Shown here piece after piece: positions 1 to 5,386 of a DNA stretch of 7,484 bases. Location: the NCBI GenBank assembly GCA_938023895.1, contig CALJDH010000055.1, forward strand, positions 1 through 7,484. Reading direction: 5' to 3'. A program made the position numbers and the translations under genes. Position 1 is the first letter of the stretch, and every line of letters starts with the position of its first letter. Under the pieces are notes generated by a model. That model did no database searches. It was not told the origin of the DNA and saw only the letters and a list, made by a program, of their open reading frames with translations. This stretch comes from an uncultured Aliiroseovarius sp. Lineage in GTDB: Bacteria; Pseudomonadota; Alphaproteobacteria; Rhodobacterales; Rhodobacteraceae.

Positions 1-489
1 AATGAAGCCAGCGATTGCGCTCGCCGGCACATCCGCCGCTTCAAGATAGCGCCGATCATAGGCAACCAGAGCCGAGATATAGGCCCCCGCCGACCAACCG
101 CCGATGAAGATCGGTCGGGGCCCCGCGTCGTCATCGCGCAAGTTCTGCCAGACATAGGAAACCGCTAAGGCCGCATCCTTGACGAAATCCGGGAAGGCGG
201 CGACTGGGGAGAGGCGATAATTGGGTGCGACGACGATGATCCCCGCATCCGCGAAGGTTTTCCCCACCCGCCGGATTTGTGCCTTATCCCCGTGTGAAAA
301 CCCACCGCCATAGAAGAAGACCAGCACGGGTGTGTCTGACGCTACCGCATCGGGTAAATGGATGTCCAATACATGCTGGGGAAGTTCGCCAAAGCGGATG
401 TCTTTCTGAACCGCGCGCGAGTCTTCCTCCGCATGTGCGATCCCTGCGACCGTCATAAAACCGGCACAGATGTATTGTCTTAGTTTCAT
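1..489 (-). CDS. Exported alpha/beta-hydrolase (carboxylesterase/lipase-like), N-terminal 163 residues, 3' end outside window
   Basis: The frame is open from the ATG at 489 to the window edge. The first 20 residues (MKLRQYICAG... ending A18-H19-A20) look like a Sec signal peptide with an AxA signal peptidase I site, so the enzyme is probably periplasmic or secreted. The body follows the esterase/lipase (COG0657, BD-FAE-like) pattern: a beta strand VLVFF leads into YGGGF (residues 60-64), the place of the HGGG oxyanion-hole loop; then APNYRLSP (88-95), FPDFVKDA (99-106), and the nucleophile elbow GGWSAGA (130-136) with Ser133. The catalytic Asp and His would lie in the missing C-terminal part. 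Tyr in place of the usual His of HGGG is seen in some members. An in-frame TAG lies 9 bases upstream of the ATG, so the start cannot be further out; no clear Shine-Dalgarno is visible. The substrate cannot be told from the sequence. Confidence 0.85.
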   Translation of the reverse strand, partial: MKLRQYICAGFMTVAGIAHAEEDSRAVQKDIRFGELPQHVLDIHLPDAVASDTPVLVFFYGGGFSHGDKAQIRRVGKTFADAGIIVVAPNYRLSPVAAFPDFVKDAALAVSYVWQNLRDDDAGPRPIFIGGWSAGAYISALVAYDRRYLEAADVPASAIAGFI

Positions 490-534
490 GACTAAACGCT
501 ATCAGAGTTTCTTTGCGTGGGTAACGGCGGGGGT
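490..534 (-). other. Short 5' spacer of the hydrolase gene
   Basis: These 45 bases separate the terminator of the FAD-enzyme gene from the hydrolase ATG. Because a strong terminator lies just upstream, the hydrolase probably needs its own promoter here, but I see only weak candidates (a GATAG-like -10 about 10 bases before the ATG) and no convincing -35 or Shine-Dalgarno. Confidence 0.3.
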
Positions 535-564
535 AAAAAGCGGACCATCTGTTGAAATGATCCG
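535..564 (-). terminator. Intrinsic terminator of the FAD-dependent dehydrogenase gene
   Basis: Read on the minus strand, CGGATCAT and ATGGTCCG pair over 8 positions (one G-T wobble) around an 8-base loop, followed by C and five T residues. It begins 4 bases after the TGA of the dehydrogenase gene, the expected position for a Rho-independent terminator, and would insulate the downstream hydrolase gene. Confidence 0.8.
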
Positions 565-568
565 TTGG

Positions 569-1975
569 TCAGTCCGGCAACACCTTCCCCGGGTTCATGA
601 TCCCCTTCGGGTCCAGCGCCTGCTTGATTTGGCGCATTACGTCCAACGCCACCGGATCCTTGCGGCGTTGCATAGAAGGCAGTTTGGACAGGCCGATCCC
701 GTGTTCGGCTGAAAAGCTGCCGCCCATCTCGCGTACAACGTCCTCGACCTTTTCCATCACTGGGTCACAGAGCGCGGGGTCGCTTGGGAAAACTGCGTAG
801 TGGATGTTGCCGTCGCCCAGATGTGCAACTTCAAGCGTGTCGGCATTCGCATCTAGCTGGGCGAGTTCCGAAGCCATGTGGGCCAAGAAAGGTTCAATTT
901 GATCCAGTGGCAGGGCGATGTCGTTGTTCACCAACGGGCTGCGGGCAAGGCAGACCTCGGCGGCGGCTTCGCGGCGGGCCCAGAGCTGGCTGCGTTGGGT
1001 GTCGTTCTGTGCAATGACGGCATCTTGGATTTGCCCCGCTTCGATCGCGTCGGCCAGTAGCGCCTCGAACGTGCTGACCAGCGGCAGGCTGCCATTCGCG
1101 TTGGGTTGCCCGTCGGCGGGCGCGGTCGAGGCGATCTCGGCCAAAACCGTCACCGGGTGGTCGGCATCGAAAACCGGGTTCAGATCCGGGAATTGGGCGT
1201 GCACGGCGGACAGGTAATGCGCGGGCATGTATTCAAACGCCTCGACCGCGCCTCCGGTGGCCTCTTGCAGGCGGTTCAGGACGGACAGCGCGTCAGTCAA
1301 GTTGTCCAGCGCCAGTAGTGCCGTCGCACGCGCGGCGGGGGCGGGAACCAGTTTCAGTACCGCCCCGGTGATCACGGCCAGCGTGCCTTCCGAGCCAATC
1401 AACAGATCGCGCAGGTCATAGCCGGAATTGTCCTTGTGCAGCTCGCTCATCAGATCCAACACGCGGCCATCGGACAAGACGGCCTCGATCCCGATGCACA
1501 GCGCGCGGGTGTTGCCGAATTTCAGTACATTGGACCCACCCGCATTCGTGGCCAGCATCCCAGCGATCTGGCACGAGCCCTGCGCGCCAAACGTCATGGG
1601 AAAGCGCAGCCCGTGTTCAGCGACCGCGTTGTGCAAGGTCTCCAACACTACGCCGCCGTCTACGATGGCAAGGCGGGCATCAGGCTTGATCTCGCGGATT
1701 GCGTTCAGCCGCGCCAGCGAAAGCATTAGGCTGTCCTTGGGCGCATGTGCACCACCGGAAAGCCCGGTGTGACCTGACACCGGCACGACAGGCGTGCGTG
1801 TCTCATTGGCCAGTCTCATCACCTGCGAAACCTCGTCGACCGATCCGGGACGCACCACCGCCAAGGGCGTATTCTGGTACTTCCCGATCCAATCCGTCGC
1901 AAATCCCGCCGTGTCAGGACCAATGAGAACATGATCCGGGCCAGTGATGCTGCGCAGGGCGTTAAGAATGTCCAT
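569..1975 (-). CDS. FAD-linked D-2-hydroxy-acid dehydrogenase (GlcD / D-lactate / D-2-hydroxyglutarate dehydrogenase family)
   Basis: This 468-residue protein has the two-domain layout of the VAO/PCMH flavoprotein family. The N-terminal FAD-binding PCMH domain spans about residues 35-213: PLAVVRPGSVDEV (37-49), the pyrophosphate-binding loop PVSGHTGLSGG (65-75), NAGGSNVLKFGN (144-155), DNSGYDLRDLLIGSEGTLA (182-200). The C-terminal cap (FAD-oxidase_C) contains HLGDGNIHY (385-393) and SAEHGIG (422-428), whose His385, His392, Glu424 and His425 match the metal/substrate-binding positions known from D-2-hydroxyglutarate and D-lactate dehydrogenases, and ends with the usual NPGK (461-464). It likely oxidises a D-2-hydroxy acid and passes electrons to a quinone, cytochrome or ETF. 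No Fe-S motif is present, so it is not a GlcDF fusion. I chose the ATG at 1975 because AAGGA lies 6 bases upstream; a longer in-frame TTG at 2014 has no Shine-Dalgarno. The exact substrate is not decidable from sequence. Confidence 0.92.
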   Translation of the reverse strand: MDILNALRSITGPDHVLIGPDTAGFATDWIGKYQNTPLAVVRPGSVDEVSQVMRLANETRTPVVPVSGHTGLSGGAHAPKDSLMLSLARLNAIREIKPDARLAIVDGGVVLETLHNAVAEHGLRFPMTFGAQGSCQIAGMLATNAGGSNVLKFGNTRALCIGIEAVLSDGRVLDLMSELHKDNSGYDLRDLLIGSEGTLAVITGAVLKLVPAPAARATALLALDNLTDALSVLNRLQEATGGAVEAFEYMPAHYLSAVHAQFPDLNPVFDADHPVTVLAEIASTAPADGQPNANGSLPLVSTFEALLADAIEAGQIQDAVIAQNDTQRSQLWARREAAAEVCLARSPLVNNDIALPLDQIEPFLAHMASELAQLDANADTLEVAHLGDGNIHYAVFPSDPALCDPVMEKVEDVVREMGGSFSAEHGIGLSKLPSMQRRKDPVALDVMRQIKQALDPKGIMNPGKVLPD

Positions 1976-2007
1976 ATCGGGTCCTTCGGGATGTACGTGA
2001 CTTGGAT

Positions 2008-2036
2008 TTGGCAAGGTGCTAGCGATAACTTCTAGA
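2008..2036 (+). promoter_or_regulatory. Candidate sigma-70 promoter for glpK
   Basis: TTGGCA (2008-2013) is followed after 17 bases by TCTAGA (2031-2036, 3 of 6 consensus bases). Transcription would begin near 2043, about 28 bases before the glpK ATG. The -10 hexamer shares bases with the -10 of the opposing promoter and falls in the small palindrome TTCTAGAA (2030-2037), a possible regulator site. The -10 is poor, so this is tentative. Confidence 0.35.
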
Positions 2037-2057
2037 AAGATCCGCGCGCGATGCCAA
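2029..2057 (-). promoter_or_regulatory. Candidate sigma-70 promoter for the FAD-dependent dehydrogenase
   Basis: On the minus strand TTGGCA (2057-2052, 5 of 6 consensus bases) is followed after exactly 17 bases by TAGAAG (2034-2029, 4 of 6). Transcription would start near 2022, leaving a leader of about 46 bases before the ATG at 1975. This is a pattern match only. It overlaps the candidate glpK promoter on the other strand. Confidence 0.45.
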
Positions 2058-2070
2058 GAAGGAGAGCCCC

Positions 2071-3537
2071 ATGACCCATATCCTTGCCATTGATCAGGGC
2101 ACCACTTCTTCGCGCGCGATCTTGTTTGATGGGGATATGCGGCCCCGCAACGTAGCGCAGAAGGAGTTCACCCAGCATTTTCCAGCCTCGGGCTGGGTCG
2201 AACATGACCCGGAAGAGATCTGGGAAACCGTGTGCGCCACCTGTCTTGAGGCCGCCGAAGGGCAACAGATCACGGCCATTGGCATCACCAACCAACGTGA
2301 AACGACGCTGGTCTGGGACCGCGTGACTGGGGCGCCGATCTATAACGCGATTGTCTGGCAGGATCGCCGGACCGCTGAAACCTGCGCCGACCTGAAAGCC
2401 GCCGGGCACGAGGCGATGGTGACGGACCGGACGGGGCTTTTGCTGGACCCGTATTTCTCGGCCACGAAGCTGGCATGGATCTTGGACAATGTGGAGGGCG
2501 CGCGGGCGAAGGCCGAGGCCGGAGAGCTGGCTTTTGGCACCGTGGACACTTTCCTGATCTGGCGGCTAACGGGTGGCGCGTCTCATGTGACCGATGCGAC
2601 CAACGCCGCGCGTACGATGCTTTATGACATCAAGCGCGGGGAATGGGACGCAGACATTTGCGCGCTTCTGAACATCCCGATGAGCCTGCTGCCCGAGGTG
2701 CGCGATTGTGCGTCTGAGTTCGGTGTCACGGACCTGCTGGGTGCGCCGGTGCCCATTTTGGGCGTGGCGGGCGACCAGCAGGCGGCGACGATTGGGCAGG
2801 CCTGTTTCCATCCGGGCATGCTGAAATCCACCTATGGCACTGGATGTTTTGCGCTGCTGAACACGGGCGATACGCCGGTGGCGTCGAACAACCGCCTGTT
2901 GACGACGATCGCCTATCAGCTGGATGGAAAGCCGACCTATGCGCTGGAGGGGTCCATCTTCATCGCAGGCGCGGCGGTTCAATGGCTGCGCGATGGGATG
3001 GGAATCATCGACAACGCGGCCGAGACCACAGCACTGGCCGATGCGGCCGACCCGGCGCAAGAGGTGATCTTGGTCCCCGCCTTCACCGGCATGGGCGCAC
3101 CCTATTGGGATGCGGAATGCCGGGGCGCGGTATTCGGTTTGACCCGCGGGTCCGGCCCGAAAGAGTTCGCCCGTGCCGCGCTCGAGGCGGTGGGCTTTCA
3201 AACCCGCGATCTGTTGGAGGCAATGCAGGCCGATATGGGCGATGCGGGGGACACCGTGCTGCGTGTGGATGGCGGGATGGCGGCATCCGATTGGGCGATG
3301 CAGTTTCTGGCTGACATCAACCAAGCCGCCGTGGATCGCCCAACGGTTCTAGAGACCACCGCGCTGGGCGCAGCGTGGCTCGCTGGCATGAAGGCCGGGA
3401 TCTATCCAGATCAAGCCGGATTTGCCGAGACTTGGGCGCTGGAGCGAAGCTTTGCGCCGCAGATGGACAACGACACCCTCACCCGTCGCTATGCGGGCTG
3501 GAAAGATGCGGTGGCGCGGACGCTTAGCCGCGTTTGA
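2071..3537 (+). CDS. glpK: Glycerol kinase GlpK
   Basis: This protein phosphorylates glycerol with ATP to sn-glycerol-3-phosphate in the cytoplasm, the committed step of glycerol use. It is 488 residues, close to the family's roughly 500, and has the FGGY-kinase order of motifs: the phosphate-binding loop DQGTTSSR (8-15), glycerol-contacting NQRETT (74-79, with Arg76 and Glu77) and PYFS (127-130, with Tyr128), the catalytic aspartate Asp235 in GVAGDQQAA, the STYGTGCF segment (253-260), GMGAPYWD (340-347), and the ATP-site GGMAASDW (401-408). AAGGAG sits 6 bases before the ATG, so the start is firm. The stretch between CASEFGVT and GVAGDQQ (about 221-230) lacks the Gly-Lys-Gly-Gly-Thr-Arg loop that binds fructose-1,6-bisphosphate in E. 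coli GlpK, and the C-terminus does not preserve the IIA-Glc contact segment, so E. coli-type allosteric control is unlikely. No glpF, glpD or glpR is adjacent within the window. Confidence 0.98.
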   Translation: MTHILAIDQGTTSSRAILFDGDMRPRNVAQKEFTQHFPASGWVEHDPEEIWETVCATCLEAAEGQQITAIGITNQRETTLVWDRVTGAPIYNAIVWQDRRTAETCADLKAAGHEAMVTDRTGLLLDPYFSATKLAWILDNVEGARAKAEAGELAFGTVDTFLIWRLTGGASHVTDATNAARTMLYDIKRGEWDADICALLNIPMSLLPEVRDCASEFGVTDLLGAPVPILGVAGDQQAATIGQACFHPGMLKSTYGTGCFALLNTGDTPVASNNRLLTTIAYQLDGKPTYALEGSIFIAGAAVQWLRDGMGIIDNAAETTALADAADPAQEVILVPAFTGMGAPYWDAECRGAVFGLTRGSGPKEFARAALEAVGFQTRDLLEAMQADMGDAGDTVLRVDGGMAASDWAMQFLADINQAAVDRPTVLETTALGAAWLAGMKAGIYPDQAGFAETWALERSFAPQMDNDTLTRRYAGWKDAVARTLSRV

Positions 3538-3775
3538 TCTCGGACCGATAAATCCCTTCGGGAAGGTTTAGCGCGGCGGTCAGGTCGCGCAACTGCGCTG
3601 GAGATAAGGTGATCTTATGCACCTGATCGGTCCTCGGATCCCATTGTTCCAGTGTCACACACCCAGCAAAGGCGTTGATGACCACATCTTCGTTCAAGTG
3701 CGGGGCTTCGGTATCTTCGCCCTCGTCCACAAGAGTGACGACGGTCGAGTCAAATTCGTGTTCGATGGTAAACAT
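3524..3775 (-). CDS. Small acidic protein of unknown function (83 residues)
   Basis: I do not recognise a family. The protein is soluble-looking, with no signal peptide or membrane segment, and is acidic (16 Asp/Glu against 6 Lys/Arg), with most of the acid in residues 5-30. The middle ([17 protein letters not shown], 31-47) looks like beta strands with one cysteine (Cys39), and [13 protein letters not shown] (58-70) looks like an amphipathic helix. The ATG at 3775 is the only Met start available; its Shine-Dalgarno is weak (GGAT, 2 bases upstream). Its last 14 bases overlap the 3' end of glpK tail to tail, so any glpK terminator would have to lie inside this gene. It is divergent from the IMPACT-type gene across 77 bases. 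Codon composition matches its neighbours, which supports a real gene; function is unknown. Confidence 0.7.
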   Translation of the reverse strand: MFTIEHEFDSTVVTLVDEGEDTEAPHLNEDVVINAFAGCVTLEQWDPRTDQVHKITLSPAQLRDLTAALNLPEGIYRSEIKRG

Positions 3776-3805
3776 GATCCAAGTCTATCCGCTTGGGCGG
3801 CAAAG

Positions 3806-3821
3806 GCCAGAGTGATCTGGC
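3806..3821. promoter_or_regulatory. Perfect 6-4-6 palindrome in the divergent spacer, possible operator
   Basis: GCCAGA (3806-3811) and TCTGGC (3816-3821) are exact inverted repeats around GTGA. The site lies in the 77-base spacer between two divergent genes, and overlaps where the -35 element would be if the TATACA at 3841 is the -10 of the plus-strand gene. It could be a regulator-binding site. The regulator is unknown and a 6-base arm can occur by chance. Confidence 0.3.
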
Positions 3822-3840
3822 GAAGCGTTGGCGCGGCGGC

Positions 3841-3852
3841 TATACATTACCT
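3841..3852 (+). promoter_or_regulatory. Candidate -10 element positioned for a leaderless transcript
   Basis: TATACA (3841-3846, 5 of 6 consensus bases) ends 6 bases before the ATG at 3853. A start site 7 bases after the -10 would fall on the A of the ATG, giving an mRNA without a 5' leader. This fits the absence of any Shine-Dalgarno before that ATG. The -35 region (CTGGCG near 3817) is weak. Confidence 0.35.
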
Positions 3853-4239
3853 ATGGGCAAGACAGATATGCAGCAATTTAGCGGGTTTCTGACCGACCGG
3901 GGATCGAAATACGCGGTCTCGGGCGGGCCGGTGAGCAGCCGCGCGGATGTGAAGGCGTTTTTGAAGACCCTGACCCGCGACAAACGCTACGCCAAGGCCA
4001 CGCACAATACATGGGCGGCGATCCTGCCCGACGAGGGCGGTACGAAAGGCGATGATGGCGAGGCGGGCGCGGGCATGGTCATTCTGCGGATGCTGGAACG
4101 CGAGGGCGTCACAGGCCACATTATCGTGGTGACCCGCTGGTTCGGTGGCACCAAACTGGGCGGTGATCGGTTCCGCCGGGTGCAAGACGCGGTTCAGCAC
4201 TATCTTGAACACGCGACGGTTAAGGGGGACACATGCTGA
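3853..4239 (+). CDS. Single-domain IMPACT/YigZ-family protein (UPF0029 domain only)
   Basis: The 128-residue protein contains the IMPACT N-terminal (UPF0029) fold: DRGSKYAV (15-22), the regularly spaced AKATHNTWAAILPD (47-60), GDDGEAGAGMVIL (66-78) matching the family's DDGEPxGTAG segment, and VVTRWFGGTKLG (92-103) matching the signature VTRYFGGxkLG. Bacterial YigZ is usually about 200 residues with a second ferredoxin-like DUF1949 domain; here that domain is absent and the gene ends soon after the UPF0029 domain. The family's role is poorly known; yeast Yih1/mammalian IMPACT bind Gcn1 in translational stress signalling, which cannot be carried over to bacteria. I chose ATG 3853 over an in-frame TTG at 3793 because the extra 20 residues are not family-like; ATG 3868 is a further alternative. 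Its stop overlaps the dgkA start, so the two are likely one operon. Confidence 0.88.
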   Translation: MGKTDMQQFSGFLTDRGSKYAVSGGPVSSRADVKAFLKTLTRDKRYAKATHNTWAAILPDEGGTKGDDGEAGAGMVILRMLEREGVTGHIIVVTRWFGGTKLGGDRFRRVQDAVQHYLEHATVKGDTC

Positions 4240-4586
4240 AGGCTTTGTGGCATCGGTTCTGGCTGCGGTGCATCTGGTCCTGGGCCGGATGGCGCGCCGC
4301 GTGGCGCACTGAAGGCTCGTTGTGGCAATGGAGCGTCGTCTGCGTGATCTCATGTGCTGCGGCGCTGTGGATGGACCTGACCCGTGGAGAAACCGCGTTG
4401 CTTCTGGCGCTGAGCGTGCTGGTCGTCGCCTCCGAGCTGATCAACACCGCGATTGAACGCACCGTCGATCTGGTCACCCGCGAACAACACGATCTTGCGC
4501 GCGAGGCTAAGGACACTGCCAGCGCATTTGTCGCGCTGACGGCGATTGCCGGGGGCATTGCGTGGTTGGTGATTCTGTTCGGGTGA
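4233..4586 (+). CDS. dgkA: Diacylglycerol kinase DgkA (prokaryotic, integral membrane)
   Basis: The product is a 117-residue inner-membrane kinase that phosphorylates diacylglycerol to phosphatidic acid with ATP, recycling lipid released by periplasmic glucan or lipid-modifying enzymes. An N-terminal amphipathic stretch with WAGWRAAWRTE (17-27) precedes three hydrophobic helices, roughly 32-48, 53-72 and 96-115. Residues known to matter in E. coli DgkA are all present at equivalent places: Glu27 (E28), Glu68 (E69, the catalytic base), Asn71 (N72) and Glu75 (E76) within ASELINTAIE, Asp79 (D80), and Lys93-Asp94 in EAKD. The ATG overlaps the stop of the IMPACT-type gene in ATGCTGA, and AAGGGGG lies a few bases upstream inside that gene, so translation is probably coupled. 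The N-terminus is richer in Trp than in E. coli. The gene is convergent with the putative regulator 28 bases downstream. Confidence 0.96.
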   Translation: MLKALWHRFWLRCIWSWAGWRAAWRTEGSLWQWSVVCVISCAAALWMDLTRGETALLLALSVLVVASELINTAIERTVDLVTREQHDLAREAKDTASAFVALTAIAGGIAWLVILFG

Positions 4587-4614
4587 TCTGGCCCAGATAA
4601 CTAGGCCCAGACAA

Positions 4615-5082
4615 TCAAGCTTGGCCGTTCCCGGCCTCTTCTTCCAGATGCAGCTTCATGTCGATCAGCACATGCTGAAGCGCCAGCGTTTCACGTAGAA
4701 GGCGCTTGGCTTCGTTGATCGTAATGATGCCGTCTTCGATGGATTGCTGGTATTCTGCCATCAGCATCGCAAAGCGCTGCGACAGGGCAATCACGTCGCT
4801 GTTCACCCCACCCTCGGGCGAGTTCTTGCGTTCGGAATCATAGGAAATGGTGATCCCCTGAAGCTCGGCCAATGCGCTGGTGACATGCGGATAGCGCGAG
4901 GCCTCTTCCAGCGCGGCAACGGCGTCGATGGGCATGAAGCGGTCGGCGTGTTCTTCGCTATCGGAATAATAACGTCCCAACGTGGCCTTGGATTTACCCG
5001 TCGCAGAACAGGCTGCTTCCAGCCCGACGTCCTTCACCAGAGCCTCTGTATGTTTTTTCAGATAGCTTCCAACACCAGCCAT
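4615..5082 (-). CDS. Putative helix-turn-helix / CII-like regulator, conserved-hypothetical type
   Basis: This is a 155-residue protein. Residues about 14-75 resemble the DNA-binding part of phage CII/CP76-like proteins: LVKDVGLEAACSATGKSKAT (15-34) reads as helix-turn-helix, followed by LGRYYSDSEEHADRFMPIDA, in which the predicted pattern 'grow a partial list of sites, then a cap helix' is typical of that group. The C-terminal half (about 97-150) is a run of charged, amphipathic helix with Leu/Ile spacing, suiting oligomerisation. Assignment is by resemblance, not a firm motif. Three nearby starts exist: ATG 5082, ATG 5088 and GTG 5127. I prefer 5082 because AAGGG lies 9 bases upstream of it but only 3 bases from 5088. 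A perfect palindrome at 5101-5120 sits just upstream, in a good place for an autoregulatory operator. No phage genes adjoin it, so it is probably a chromosomal regulator. Confidence 0.6.
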   Translation of the reverse strand: MAGVGSYLKKHTEALVKDVGLEAACSATGKSKATLGRYYSDSEEHADRFMPIDAVAALEEASRYPHVTSALAELQGITISYDSERKNSPEGGVNSDVIALSQRFAMLMAEYQQSIEDGIITINEAKRLLRETLALQHVLIDMKLHLEEEAGNGQA

Positions 5083-5100
5083 ACTCATATTCCCTTGTCG

Positions 5101-5120
5101 TCCCCACATGCGTGTGGGGA
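5101..5120. promoter_or_regulatory. Perfect 8-bp-arm palindrome upstream of the putative regulator
   Basis: TCCCCACA (5101-5108) and TGTGGGGA (5113-5120) are exact inverted repeats around TGCG. The site ends 18 bases upstream of the regulator ATG at 5082. As DNA it is a plausible dimer-binding operator; as RNA it would form a strong 4-base-loop hairpin in the leader just before the Shine-Dalgarno. An exact 8-base arm with a 4-base loop is unlikely to be accidental here, but which role it plays cannot be read from sequence. Confidence 0.65.
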
Positions 5121-5137
5121 ATTCCACACCTCTTTTC

Positions 5138-5158
5138 CCATTATTTTGACGGTAATGG
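5138..5158. promoter_or_regulatory. Dyad CCATTA-N9-TAATGG in the regulator's upstream region
   Basis: CCATTA (5138-5143) and TAATGG (5153-5158) are inverted repeats spaced by 9 bases in an AT-rich patch (about 5121-5200) that contrasts with the GC-rich surroundings. The minus strand here carries AATAAT, a plausible -10 for the regulator gene, so the dyad would overlap its promoter. The plus strand carries TTGACG (5146-5151) inside the dyad. A second regulator site is possible. Confidence 0.3.
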
Positions 5159-5282
5159 AATGGCTTATTTCAAAGGTGTACCGAGTTCTTTTTTGCTGTT
5201 TGCGAGTGAGAGAGTTTTCGTGACAAGTGCCCGGCGCGATCTGCGTTGGCAAGAAAGGCCCTGCGGTCAGCGTGCTGCGGGG

Positions 5283-5301
5283 GTGTGGGCAAGTCCCGCA
5301 C
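5283..5301 (+). promoter_or_regulatory. Hairpin A: 7-bp stem, 5-base loop
   Basis: GTGTGGG (5283-5289) pairs with CCCGCAC (5295-5301) over seven positions with one G-T wobble, around the loop CAAGT. Its right arm is also the left arm of hairpin B (5294-5313), so only one can form at a time. Confidence 0.4.
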
Positions 5302-5313
5302 GAGAAAGCGGGA
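5294..5313. promoter_or_regulatory. Hairpin B: TCCCGC/GCGGGA, 8-base loop
   Basis: TCCCGC (5294-5299) and GCGGGA (5308-5313) are exact inverted repeats around ACGAGAAA. On the plus strand a T-rich stretch (TTGTTTT) follows, but only 5 bases or more after the stem, so this is at best a weak terminator-like element. It is incompatible with hairpin A. Confidence 0.35.
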
Positions 5314-5338
5314 TGTGATTGTTTTCCCAGTGCAACGG

Positions 5339-5386
5339 TCATTTCCATCCCCGGGCTTTGCCCATCGACCGGATTTGTGTGCGCAT
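5339..5386 (-). CDS. Possible 15-residue basic small protein or leader peptide
   Basis: On the minus strand ATG 5386 is preceded at 7 bases by a full AAGGAG (5399-5394), the best Shine-Dalgarno in the gap, and opens a 15-codon frame, MRTQIRSMGKARGWK, ending in TGA. The peptide is strongly basic (Arg at 2, 6, 12; Lys at 10, 15) with no acidic residue. Too short for codon statistics (third-position GC is only about half). The next minus-strand gene is the putative regulator, about 250 bases on, so it could be a leader ORF, an independent small protein, or chance. The strong ribosome site is the only solid evidence. Confidence 0.3.
   Translation of the reverse strand: MRTQIRSMGKARGWK

Noticed and set aside
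2566..3324. 252-codon minus-strand ORF opposite glpK
   Set aside because: Antisense shadow of glpK, rich in Arg/His/Gln with no recognisable domain.
3551..3572. Small hairpin just after glpK (CCTT/AAGG)
   Set aside because: Only four pairs, no U-tract, and inside the coding region of the opposing gene.
3847..4353. 168-codon minus-strand ORF opposite the IMPACT/dgkA pair
   Set aside because: Arg-rich shadow of the two well-supported plus-strand genes.
3812..4592. Ten-base repeat GTGATCTGGC at 3812-3821 and 4583-4592 flanking the IMPACT-dgkA unit
   Set aside because: Ten-base matches are expected many times by chance in 7.5 kb, and the second copy overlaps the dgkA stop codon.
4586..4611. 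Terminator between dgkA and the regulator gene
   Set aside because: ATCTGG-C-CCAGAT is palindromic but leaves no loop, and the repeated GGCCCAGA is direct, not inverted; no T-run follows.
5101..5120. CRISPR repeat
   Set aside because: The palindrome resembles a type I-E stem, but there is only one copy, the terminal bases do not match the type, no spacers are present and no cas genes are in the window.
5085..5348. 87-codon minus-strand ORF upstream of the regulator
   Set aside because: Poor codon composition, no family-like pattern, no good Shine-Dalgarno, and it runs through the regulator's leader and the palindrome.
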